NCBI GenBank assembly: GCA_035505995.1
Contig: DATJQF010000254.1
Location: 1-7,345, forward strand
Origin: DATJQF01 sp035505995
GTDB taxonomy: Bacteria; Bacteroidota; Bacteroidia; Bacteroidales; FEN-979
Direction of reading: 5' to 3'
DNA length: 7,345 nt
The translations under genes were made by a program, and so were the position numbers. The notes under the pieces are model-generated. The model did no database searches, was not told the DNA's origin, and saw only the letters and a program-made list of their open reading frames with translations. Positions 1-6,839 of this stretch are shown in pieces (positions within the stretch are counted from its first letter, which is position 1; each line of letters starts with the position of its first letter).

Positions 1-71
1 CCTTCCCGGATGCCGACCGGGTGATCCCCGATATGACGCACCTGACAACTGCCGTAAAGGAACTCTCATGA
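1..71 (+). CDS. C-terminal end of an upstream gene, possibly a HAD-family phosphatase (partial)
   Basis: An open frame enters from the left edge (first full codon at 3) and ends with TGA at 69-71. It gives a 22-residue tail beginning FPDADRVIPDMTHL and ending KELS. The stop overlaps the ATG of the next gene in an ATGA arrangement, typical of translational coupling within an operon, which supports this being a real coding end. The segment ADRVIPDMTHL resembles the end of beta-phosphoglucomutase-like HAD hydrolases, where a short 'A..vIpd...L' strand closes the Rossmann-type core. That resemblance is from memory and rests on about a dozen residues, so the product is a guess. Reality of the gene end: fairly sure. 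Family: weak. Confidence 0.55.
   Translation, partial: FPDADRVIPDMTHLTTAVKELS
56..62 (+). promoter_or_regulatory. Shine-Dalgarno-like sequence of the M23 peptidase gene
   Basis: The purine run AAAGGAA ends 5 bases before the ATG at 68. It is the only clear ribosome binding site upstream of a + strand gene start in the window. It lies inside the last codons of the upstream gene and fits coupled re-initiation at the ATGA overlap. Confidence 0.5.
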
Positions 72-1798
72 AAAAAGAATGGTCTTTTCCGCTCCTCGTC
101 CTGCTTCTGCTTATTTCCGCCAGGCTCTATCCGCAGAAACCCTTCCCGGCCGGATATTTCCGCTCGCCGATCGACTTTCCCATCCAGCTGGCGGGATCGT
201 TCGGGGACATCCGTCCGAACCATCTCCATTCCGGTATCGATATCCGGACCGAATCGGTGACCGGGAAACCCGTATATGCAGCGGCAGACGGATACGTGTC
301 CCGCATTTTTATTTCCCCCACCGGCTTCGGCAAAGCGCTGTACATCACGCATCCCAACGGTTATACCACGGTTTACGGGCACCTGCAGGGATTTAACAAG
401 GCTATCCGGAGCTGGATAAGATCCAGGCAATACAGCCGGGAATCCTTTGAGATCGATACGCCGGTGGATCCGGGAACGCTGCCGGTGAAGAAAGGAGAGA
501 TCATTGCCTGGTCGGGGAATACCGGCGCTTCTGGCGGGCCCCATCTTCATTTCGAGATCCGGGATAGTCCCACCCAGGATGCGATCAACCCGGTGCTCTT
601 CGGACTGCCGGTGAAAGATGTGCTTCCGCCGGTGATCGGGCGGATCCGCATCTACCCATTCGATGAAATGGCCATGATCAATTTTGCCAATGCCCCGCTG
701 ACCCTGAGGGCGGAGGGAAAGGACGGCAGCTTCGAGCTCCGGGTCAAAGATACAGTGCGGGTGTCGGGAAATATCTATTTCGGGATCGAGGCGCTGGATC
801 CCTCCGACGCCGCCAATATCAAATCGGGGATCCGCTCCATCACCCTGTATGTGGATACTGCTGAATATTTCTCACAGACCCTCACCCGGTTTGCCTTTTC
901 CGCCACCCGCTATGTGAACACCCTGGTGGATTATCCACTGCTGGTCCGGGAGGATGAGAAGATCCAGCGCTCCTATCTTTCCCCCAACAACCGGCTTGGC
1001 ATCTATGACCGGGTGCAGAACCGCGGGATCGTGAATTTTTCGGACCAGGAAGTCCACCGGATCCGCTATGTGGTGAAGGACGCCCTGGGAAATACTTCCA
1101 CTATCGCTTTTATGGTCCGGAGCCACCTGCCGGCAGGGGGAAGGCATCCATTGGATAAGGCCGTTCACGGAAAGCTGTTCTCCTGGAATATGGAAAACCA
1201 TTTCACCGCAGCCGGATGCCGGCTCGACCTTCCCGAAGAGGCGCTTTACGAGGACCTGGATTTCAATTATTCCTGTTCCGATTCCGTTCCCGCACACTAT
1301 TTTTCCCGGATCCATACCCTTCACGACGAGCTGACCCCGCTGCAAAAGCCCTGCACCCTTTCGCTGCAGGCGGAACGGCTCCCGGCTTCCCTGCGGGCGA
1401 AAGCCGTGATCGTCAGGATCGGGGATAACGGTCGTCCCGAGAGCATGGGGGGCGACTGGAAAGACGACTATGTGACCGCCTCCATCCGCCAATTCGGCCG
1501 GTATGCCATCCGGATCGACACTGTCCCACCGGTGATCCGGCCGGTCAATATTTACCCGGGCAAGAATGTCGGCAGGCAAAACACTATCCGGATGAGGATC
1601 TCCGACGATCTTTCAGGGATCAGGTCCTACCGGGGAACGATCAACGGGAAATGGATCCTGATGGACTTTGACGCCAAGACCGGGATCCTGGAATATGAGT
1701 TCGATGACCGGATCCAGGCCGGCAAGAATGATTTCCGTCTCACGGTGAAAGATGCGGCCGGAAACCACTCCGATTACCACGCCACCCTGACCCGGTAA
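68..1798 (+). CDS. Secreted M23 family metallopeptidase with C-terminal beta-sandwich modules
   Basis: A zinc peptidase of the LytM/lysostaphin (M23) family, expected to cut peptide cross-links of peptidoglycan in the periplasm. Residues 1 to about 22 form a signal peptide (charged MKK, then a Leu-rich core). The catalytic domain spans about 40-180 and looks complete: H54xxxD58 (in HSGID), H105 in YGHL and H159-L-H161 in GPHLHFEIRD. By analogy with LytM, H54, D58 and H161 bind zinc, while H105 and H159 assist catalysis. The remaining roughly 400 residues are non-catalytic. Modules at about 184-351 and 484-576 share an opening PPVI...IYP motif and a closing KDAxGNxS motif. The stretch between them (about 365-483, with LPEEALYEDLDF and FGRYAIRID) resembles ZU5-like surface modules. 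The ATG at 68 is supported by AAAGGAA upstream and by the overlap with the preceding stop. The family call is firm; the natural substrate is not known. Confidence 0.93.
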   Translation: MKKEWSFPLLVLLLLISARLYPQKPFPAGYFRSPIDFPIQLAGSFGDIRPNHLHSGIDIRTESVTGKPVYAAADGYVSRIFISPTGFGKALYITHPNGYTTVYGHLQGFNKAIRSWIRSRQYSRESFEIDTPVDPGTLPVKKGEIIAWSGNTGASGGPHLHFEIRDSPTQDAINPVLFGLPVKDVLPPVIGRIRIYPFDEMAMINFANAPLTLRAEGKDGSFELRVKDTVRVSGNIYFGIEALDPSDAANIKSGIRSITLYVDTAEYFSQTLTRFAFSATRYVNTLVDYPLLVREDEKIQRSYLSPNNRLGIYDRVQNRGIVNFSDQEVHRIRYVVKDALGNTSTIAFMVRSHLPAGGRHPLDKAVHGKLFSWNMENHFTAAGCRLDLPEEALYEDLDFNYSCSDSVPAHYFSRIHTLHDELTPLQKPCTLSLQAERLPASLRAKAVIVRIGDNGRPESMGGDWKDDYVTASIRQFGRYAIRIDTVPPVIRPVNIYPGKNVGRQNTIRMRISDDLSGIRSYRGTINGKWILMDFDAKTGILEYEFDDRIQAGKNDFRLTVKDAAGNHSDYHATLTR

Positions 1799-1807
1799 AT
1801 AATTTTC

Positions 1808-1815
1808 TATATTTG
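1808..1815 (+). promoter_or_regulatory. Bacteroidetes -7 promoter element of guaA
   Basis: TATATTTG matches the Bacteroidetes consensus TAnnTTTG exactly. It sits in the 21-base AT-rich gap between the M23 gene and guaA, in otherwise GC-rich DNA. Its last base is 5 bases before the guaA ATG, so the expected transcription start falls at or very near the start codon. No TTTG or TTG box is visible at the -33 position (around 1783-1790), which is coding sequence of the M23 gene. The box match is seen directly; promoter activity is inferred. Confidence 0.55.
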
Positions 1816-1819
1816 TAAC

Positions 1820-3349
1820 ATGCAAGAGACCATCCTGATCCTTGATTTCGGCTCGCAGTATACGCAACTGATCGCCCGCAGGGTAAGAGAGCTCAATGTA
1901 TATTGTGAGATCCACCCGTTTAATCATTTTCCCGCCATCACCCCTCACATCAGGGGAGTGATCCTTTCCGGCAGCCCGGCTTCCGTTCGCGACAAGGAAG
2001 CCCCTTTTCCCGACCTGTCAGGGATCCGTCCCCGGATCCCGGTCCTGGGAGTATGCTACGGGGCGCAATACCTGGCCCAGGCCGACGGGGGAGAAGTGAT
2101 GCCGTCGAAGATCCGGGAGTACGGCCGCGCCAACCTCTCTTTCATTGCACCGGACAGCGAGCTGTTCAGGGGGATGACCGTGGGAAGCCAGGTATGGATG
2201 TCGCATGCCGATACCATTCTGCAAACGCCGGCGACGTTTGTCACGGAAGCCAGCACCGCCGATGTGAAGGTGGCCGGGTTCCGGATCGGGAAAGAAAATA
2301 CGTATGGCATCCAGTTCCACCCGGAAGTGTATCACTCCACCGAGGGGATGGTCCTGCTGAAGAACTTCGTCGTGAACATCTGCGGATGCCACCAGGAGTG
2401 GACGCCGGAGTCGTTCGTTGAGGCTACGGTTGCCAAGATCAGAAAGCTGGTGGGCACCGACAAGGTGGTCCTGGGTCTTTCGGGAGGAGTCGATTCCTCC
2501 GTCACCGGCATCCTGATGCAAAAGGCCATCGGGGATCATCTGTACTGCATCTTCGTGGATAACGGGGTGCTGAGAAAAAATGAATTCGGGTCGGTCCTGG
2601 ATTCCTACCGGCACATGCGCCTGAATGTTAAGGGCGTGGATGCTTCCGCCCGTTTCCTGGACGGGCTGAAAGGGGTGGAGGACCCTGAAAAAAAACGGAA
2701 GATCATCGGGAAGACCTTCATCGACGTCTTTGAAGAGGAAGCAAAGAAGATCGAAGGGATCAAATGGCTGGCGCAGGGAACGATCTACCCGGATGTGATC
2801 GAGTCGGTTTCGGTGAAAGGCCCTTCGGCCACGATCAAATCCCACCACAATGTCGGCGGGCTCCCGGAGCACCTGAACCTGAAGATCATCGAGCCGCTCA
2901 ACAGCCTGTTCAAGGATGAGGTGAGAAGGGTGGGGCGCACGGTAGGGCTCGACCCGGATCTGCTCGGGCGGCATCCTTTCCCCGGTCCCGGACTTGCGGT
3001 GCGGATCCTGGGGGAAGTCAACCGCCCTAATGTCGGGGTGCTGCAGGAAGTGGATGATATCTTCATCCGGGCGCTGAAGGCCCACGATCTCTACGACAAA
3101 GTCTGGCAGGCATTCGCCGTGCTCCTGCCGGTCCGCTCGGTGGGGGTGATGGGCGATGAACGGACCTATGAGAATGTGGTCAGCCTGAGGGCGGTGACTT
3201 CCACCGACGGGATGACCGCCGACTGGGCGCACCTGCCCCATGAGTTCCTGGCAAAAGTTTCCAACGAGATCATTAATAAAGTCAAAGGGGTGAACCGGGT
3301 GGTGTACGACATCAGCTCGAAGCCCCCGGCCACGATAGAATGGGAATAA
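1820..3349 (+). CDS. guaA: GMP synthase (glutamine-hydrolysing)
   Basis: Converts XMP, ATP and glutamine to GMP in the cytoplasm, the last step of guanine nucleotide synthesis. The 509-residue product has the usual full-length two-part architecture. Residues 1 to about 190 are a class I glutamine amidotransferase: it opens with ILDFGSQYTQLIARRVRE, has the nucleophile Cys79 in GVCYGAQ, and His167 and Glu169 in GIQFHPEV. From about 200 comes the ATP pyrophosphatase domain with the PP-loop LGLSGGVDSSV (SGGVDSS at 221-227). The C-terminal dimerisation and XMP-binding region contains GRHPFPGPGLAVRILGE and ends with DISSKPPATIEWE, the conserved GuaA tail. Many relatives have Met where this protein has Ala in GVCYGAQ, a minor variation. 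There is no Shine-Dalgarno sequence; the ATG follows a -7 promoter box by 4 bases. The next gene starts 7 bases downstream, suggesting co-transcription. Confidence 0.98.
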   Translation: MQETILILDFGSQYTQLIARRVRELNVYCEIHPFNHFPAITPHIRGVILSGSPASVRDKEAPFPDLSGIRPRIPVLGVCYGAQYLAQADGGEVMPSKIREYGRANLSFIAPDSELFRGMTVGSQVWMSHADTILQTPATFVTEASTADVKVAGFRIGKENTYGIQFHPEVYHSTEGMVLLKNFVVNICGCHQEWTPESFVEATVAKIRKLVGTDKVVLGLSGGVDSSVTGILMQKAIGDHLYCIFVDNGVLRKNEFGSVLDSYRHMRLNVKGVDASARFLDGLKGVEDPEKKRKIIGKTFIDVFEEEAKKIEGIKWLAQGTIYPDVIESVSVKGPSATIKSHHNVGGLPEHLNLKIIEPLNSLFKDEVRRVGRTVGLDPDLLGRHPFPGPGLAVRILGEVNRPNVGVLQEVDDIFIRALKAHDLYDKVWQAFAVLLPVRSVGVMGDERTYENVVSLRAVTSTDGMTADWAHLPHEFLAKVSNEIINKVKGVNRVVYDISSKPPATIEWE

Positions 3350-3356
3350 TTTGTTG

Positions 3357-4793
3357 ATGCGGATCCTGTTACCGGTCTGCCTGATGCTGGCAACACTGAT
3401 CTCCTCCGCGCAGGAATCGCTGAAGGAGATGCGGTCTTCCGTGAAAGAAGTGATCGGGGGGAAGGAGTATTATATCCATACCGTGAAAAAGGGGCAGAGC
3501 CTGTACATGATCTCCAAAGCCTACCAGACCGACGTGAATACGATCATCCAGGATAATCCGGAAGTCAGGGAAGGACTGAAACCCGGCATGAAGCTCCGGA
3601 TCCCGGTGCCGGGCAGCGGGCAGAAGGCGACCGAGAAGAAACAGGAGCCCTCCGGGGAAAAGGCGCAACCCGCTCCCCCACCTCCGGAAGAAGCGGTCCC
3701 GTGCGATAAGGTCCGTCCGGATCCGAACACTGTTTACAAGGTTGCGCTGATGATGCCTCTCTACCTGGGCGACGTAAGCAGCATCGAAACGAACCCCTCC
3801 CCCGGGGAGGAAGAACCCGAGTACCGCTCCCTGCGCTTCATAGAATTCTACGAGGGATTCATGATGGCCATGGATTCGCTGGAGAAAAGCGGGTTATCGC
3901 TCAAGCTGTATGTGTACGATGTAAGCAAGGATACGCTGAAGACCAAGAGCCTGTTGCGCCAGAGCGATGTCCGGCAGATGAACCTGATCATCGGGCTGGT
4001 ATACAGCCGGAATTTCCAGATCCTTTCCCAGTTTGCAAAGGAAAATCATATCCCCCTGGTGAATCCGGTCTCTGAGCGAGAGCAGATCCTTACCGGAAAT
4101 CCGATGATATTCAAGGTGCAACCCGGTTTAAACAGCCAACCGGAGCATCTCGCGGAATACCTGGCGTCGCACTTCTCCGATGCCAATCTCCTCGCGGTGG
4201 CGAATGATAAGGATGCATACGGGGAGGCCTCCGGAAATCTGCAGAAAGCCTGTGCAAACCGGCATCTCGACCTGAAGATCACCGGCGGCTATGATGAGGT
4301 GACCAAACTGCTGTCGAAGGAAAAAGAAAATGTGGTGGTCTTTTACGCAGCGGAAAGGGTCTATGCCCTCGACCTGATCACCAAGCTCAATGAGCTCAGG
4401 GCCGACTATAAGATCACCCTCGTCGGGCTTCCCCAGTGGGCGGACCTGGAAGATGACCTGGAAGCGGAATACCTGGTGAACCTGAAGACCCGGGTGCTGG
4501 CTCCCTGGTTTGTGGATTACGAAGACCCGGAAACGAAGAAATTCGTAAAGGCGTTCCAGCAGAAATATTTCACCGATCCCGATCCCCTGGCATTCCAGGG
4601 CTTCGATGTGGCTTTTTACTTTCTTTCAGCGCTTCAGAAATTCGGGAATCACTTTTACCCGTGCATCCCGTCGTTCCGGATGAAATCCCTCCAGACCGAC
4701 TTCCAGTTCGAATCAACCGGCAACAACGGCTTCGAGAACCAGCACTGGGCCATCTATTCCTACGGGGACTACAGTAAGCACAAGGAGAATTAG
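3357..4793 (+). CDS. Secreted LysM domain protein with a type 1 periplasmic-binding-protein-like domain
   Basis: Predicted periplasmic or surface protein of 478 residues. Residues 1 to about 19 are a type I signal peptide (MRILLPVC, then a hydrophobic core ending SSAQE); Cys8 is not in a lipobox. A LysM repeat, expected to bind the GlcNAc backbone of peptidoglycan, lies at about 39-83 (YIHTVKKGQSLYMISKAY through LKPGMKLRIPVP). A Lys/Glu/Pro-rich linker with PAPPPPEE follows at about 86-115. Residues 127-470 have the alternating helix-strand pattern of ABC-transporter-type substrate-binding or ANF-receptor folds (VYKVALMMPLYLGD, MNLIIGLVYS, HIPLVNPVSE, NVVVFYAAE). An upstream in-frame TTG at 3351 would add two residues; I prefer the ATG at 3357 because it starts the signal peptide cleanly. 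No ABC permease or ATPase gene is adjacent. The ligand is unknown. The stop overlaps that of the convergent gene. Confidence 0.9.
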   Translation: MRILLPVCLMLATLISSAQESLKEMRSSVKEVIGGKEYYIHTVKKGQSLYMISKAYQTDVNTIIQDNPEVREGLKPGMKLRIPVPGSGQKATEKKQEPSGEKAQPAPPPPEEAVPCDKVRPDPNTVYKVALMMPLYLGDVSSIETNPSPGEEEPEYRSLRFIEFYEGFMMAMDSLEKSGLSLKLYVYDVSKDTLKTKSLLRQSDVRQMNLIIGLVYSRNFQILSQFAKENHIPLVNPVSEREQILTGNPMIFKVQPGLNSQPEHLAEYLASHFSDANLLAVANDKDAYGEASGNLQKACANRHLDLKITGGYDEVTKLLSKEKENVVVFYAAERVYALDLITKLNELRADYKITLVGLPQWADLEDDLEAEYLVNLKTRVLAPWFVDYEDPETKKFVKAFQQKYFTDPDPLAFQGFDVAFYFLSALQKFGNHFYPCIPSFRMKSLQTDFQFESTGNNGFENQHWAIYSYGDYSKHKEN

Positions 4794-5662
4794 ACAGCGG
4801 GTATCGCCAAAAGCGGAATATTGGTAGCGAAGAGATTCTTCTTGGTGATATTCTTCGTGAAGAGATTATACAGAAATCCATGCTTGTAGGGCTGGAAGGC
4901 GATGAGGCTGACGGAATGCTGGGCGGCGAACCGGTCGATCGCTTTCTGGTTGTCTTCGGTCACTTCGGCCAGCTCGAAGGAAAGCTGTCCTTTCACCTGC
5001 TCCTCGGCAAAGCGGTCCCCCAGCGCCTTCATCTTTTCCGTTTCATCGGTGGTCTTTCCCTTCAGCAGGAAATGCACACAATACAGGTGGAACGGGATCC
5101 CGGCAAACGTATCGAGAATGACCTTGACGGAGTGGGTGTTCCAGTCGGTCAGGTCGGCCGCGAACATGATGTTCGAAAAGCCCCGGAAGCTCTCAATGTC
5201 CGGAACGGTCATGACCGGCACCTTGGCATGGGTGATGATGTAGGTGGACACCTGTCCCCAGACATTGATATTCTTCCCTTTTCCGGTGGTGCCCATGATC
5301 ACCAGGTCGGGATGATAGGACAGGCAGAGCTCCTTGAGCTCCTGTTCGATCTCTCCTCCGGTCAGGACGGACGTGATGGTTATTCCCTGCAGGGCGCCGG
5401 CACGGATCTTTTCCTCCAGCTCTGCTTTCAGGTCGTTCATGTTCCGTTCGGCCAGTGCGATGACCTCCTTCAGGAGCCCTTCGTTGTACAGGGTGGTCAT
5501 GCTGACCGAATCCGGAAAGTTGGTGTCGCTGATGATGATCTGGTCGAAGTAAGTATGGAACAGCCTGATCTCCCCGCCGGTATGCCTCAGATATTCCAGG
5601 GCATAGGCGCAGGTAATGCCGGTGTGACCGGAAAAATCAACGGGAACGAGGATCTTTTTCAT
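4790..5662 (-). CDS. Tandem-domain universal stress protein (UspA family)
   Basis: Cytoplasmic protein of 290 residues with two Usp folds in one chain. Usp proteins are associated with stress survival; many bind ATP, and the molecular role here is unknown. Domain 1 (about 1-155) begins MKKILVPVDFSG, with the conserved Asp9, and carries DLVIMGTTGKGKN then GQVST (124-139), related to the ATP-binding G-2x-G-9x-G(S/T) motif. The spacing before the last Gly is one residue short and the following residue is Gln. Domain 2 (about 163-290, starting NIMFAADLTDWN) lacks a recognisable glycine motif and ends with TNIPLLAIPAV, as degenerate second domains often do. A GTG at 5671 could extend the protein by three residues; the ATG at 5662 matches the usual family start. 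The gene begins 13 bases after the stop of the upstream glycosyltransferase, with no clear ribosome binding site, and probably shares its transcript. Confidence 0.92.
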   Translation of the reverse strand: MKKILVPVDFSGHTGITCAYALEYLRHTGGEIRLFHTYFDQIIISDTNFPDSVSMTTLYNEGLLKEVIALAERNMNDLKAELEEKIRAGALQGITITSVLTGGEIEQELKELCLSYHPDLVIMGTTGKGKNINVWGQVSTYIITHAKVPVMTVPDIESFRGFSNIMFAADLTDWNTHSVKVILDTFAGIPFHLYCVHFLLKGKTTDETEKMKALGDRFAEEQVKGQLSFELAEVTEDNQKAIDRFAAQHSVSLIAFQPYKHGFLYNLFTKNITKKNLFATNIPLLAIPAV

Positions 5663-5675
5663 AGTGCACACGGTT

Positions 5676-6839
5676 TTAAAGATGCACGGACTCCTCCGGC
5701 ACCGACGGGACTAACAAATATACGAAATCGAGCAGCCTTTTGCAATTGGCTTCATTGGAGTGCCAATTCATCAGGGTATCTTTTCTCAGGCGGATCATTT
5801 CCTCGCTGAATTCCCTTCTCATGCAGTCGTCCACCAGCCGGATCAGGTCGTTGGCGTGGCTGCCGACTTCACACAGGCCCTCCAGCTCGGTCCCCATGAC
5901 CATTTCAGGATTCACCAGGCAGAACCGGCCGTTGAAAAGCGCGTTCAGGAGCTTCAGCTTCAGGCCGGTGGGTTGAAAGGTGACCATGATATTGACCTGG
6001 GCGGTCCGGATCAGGCGGAACATCTCTTCATCGGAGGGACTGGAGATGATCTCCACGTTCGGGTACTGCCGGGCCAGGCGTTCCAGGGTTCCCGCCGGGT
6101 TCAGTCCGGCCACCACCAGCTTGTGATGGGAAAAGCTGAACACATGATGGATCAGGTACTCGGCCGCCCGGATGTTCTCCGGGATGCTGAGATTGCCCTG
6201 ATACAAAGCGAAATCACCTTTCCCGGGCAGGATGTTCACTTCCTCGTCGTGATGAAAGCTGGGCAGGTATTCCACCTGTTTTCCCGGGAACTTCCTGGAA
6301 AGATACTCGGTGTCGCCTTTGGAGACCGCCAGCATCAGGCTGGCATGCTCGAGGTTCTTCTGGAACGATTTCAGCTTGAGGCTCGAGAGGCGGAAATAAA
6401 GCTTCCGGAAGAGGTTCTTCTCAGCGATGGAGAGATGGTAATAATAATGGTGCTCGATGTTGCTTTCCCGGTAGATCTTCACCCGGTCCTTCAGCTCACG
6501 GGCCGCCAGGTAATAGCAGCTGTGCAGTCCTTCGAACAGGATCGGGTAACGGTCGCGGGTGAGGTTCTTCAGGAGCTCCCCGGAGCGCCGGCTGAACACG
6601 ATATACGGCTTCATCCCCAGGGCCGAGAAAAGCCCGGTTTTCCTCCGGTAATAATGGATCTCCTCGCAGTAAGCCTCCAGGTCGGGTGCAGGAAGGCGGT
6701 GGTAGACAAAGCAGTGAAGATGGATCTTCACGCCCGCCCGGTTCAGTGCCCTGATCTTGTAAAACACGTCGATCACTCCCCCGTAGTTGGCCGGCCACGG
6801 GATATCGAAGGCGATGATATGGAGATGCATCTCAGGCAT
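5676..6839 (-). CDS. GT-B fold glycosyltransferase (GT4-like)
   Basis: Probable sugar-nucleotide-dependent glycosyltransferase of 387 residues, without a signal peptide or evident membrane segment, likely acting at the inner face of the membrane in surface glycan synthesis. The N-terminal half starts HLHIIAFDIPWPANYGGVID, the donor/acceptor entry loop typical of GT4 relatives, with the GG at 20-21. A helix-rich insert (about 124-165, with IEHHYYYHLS) precedes LMLAVSKGD. The C-terminal Rossmann half starts near 210 (FALYQGNLSIPENIRAAEYL), followed by KLVVAGLNP and VEIISSPSDEEMFRLIRTA. The usual EX7E donor motif is replaced in TGLKLKLLNALFNGRF: both Glu positions (T291 and N299 by my alignment) are substituted. 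The first ATG overlaps the upstream glycosyltransferase stop by 8 bases; a second in-frame ATG at 6830 starts one base after that stop and is equally possible. Donor and acceptor cannot be read from the sequence. Confidence 0.85.
   Translation of the reverse strand: MPEMHLHIIAFDIPWPANYGGVIDVFYKIRALNRAGVKIHLHCFVYHRLPAPDLEAYCEEIHYYRRKTGLFSALGMKPYIVFSRRSGELLKNLTRDRYPILFEGLHSCYYLAARELKDRVKIYRESNIEHHYYYHLSIAEKNLFRKLYFRLSSLKLKSFQKNLEHASLMLAVSKGDTEYLSRKFPGKQVEYLPSFHHDEEVNILPGKGDFALYQGNLSIPENIRAAEYLIHHVFSFSHHKLVVAGLNPAGTLERLARQYPNVEIISSPSDEEMFRLIRTAQVNIMVTFQPTGLKLKLLNALFNGRFCLVNPEMVMGTELEGLCEVGSHANDLIRLVDDCMRREFSEEMIRLRKDTLMNWHSNEANCKRLLDFVYLLVPSVPEESVHL

Noticed and set aside
872..1579. A 235-codon - strand open frame inside the M23 gene
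   Set aside because: It is a shadow of a well-supported secreted peptidase. It gives no recognisable motif and has no upstream signal.
2018..3241. A 407-codon - strand open frame inside guaA
   Set aside because: guaA is certain on the + strand. The antisense frame has repeated His-Pro-Asp and Arg-rich low-quality sequence, with no recognisable motif.
3351..3356. TTG start two codons before the LysM gene ATG
   Set aside because: TTG is a rare start, and the ATG at 3357 directly begins a normal signal peptide.
4781..4788. Strong Shine-Dalgarno-like AAGGAGAA near the end of the LysM gene
   Set aside because: No start codon with an open frame follows on the + strand. It encodes the Lys-Glu-Asn tail of the protein.
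4794..4830. Possible hairpin just after the LysM gene stop (CGCCAAAAGCG)
   Set aside because: The stem has only about 3 base pairs, there is no T-tract, and the bases are coding sequence of the Usp gene.
5663..5671. GTG start three codons upstream of the Usp ATG
   Set aside because: The MKKILVPVDFS start is the usual family N-terminus, and the extra Met-Cys-Thr adds nothing conserved.
4880..5809. A 309-codon + strand open frame opposite the Usp gene
   Set aside because: It is antisense to a clear tandem Usp protein and crosses the boundary into the next gene. The composition is that of a shadow frame, with no promoter or ribosome binding site.
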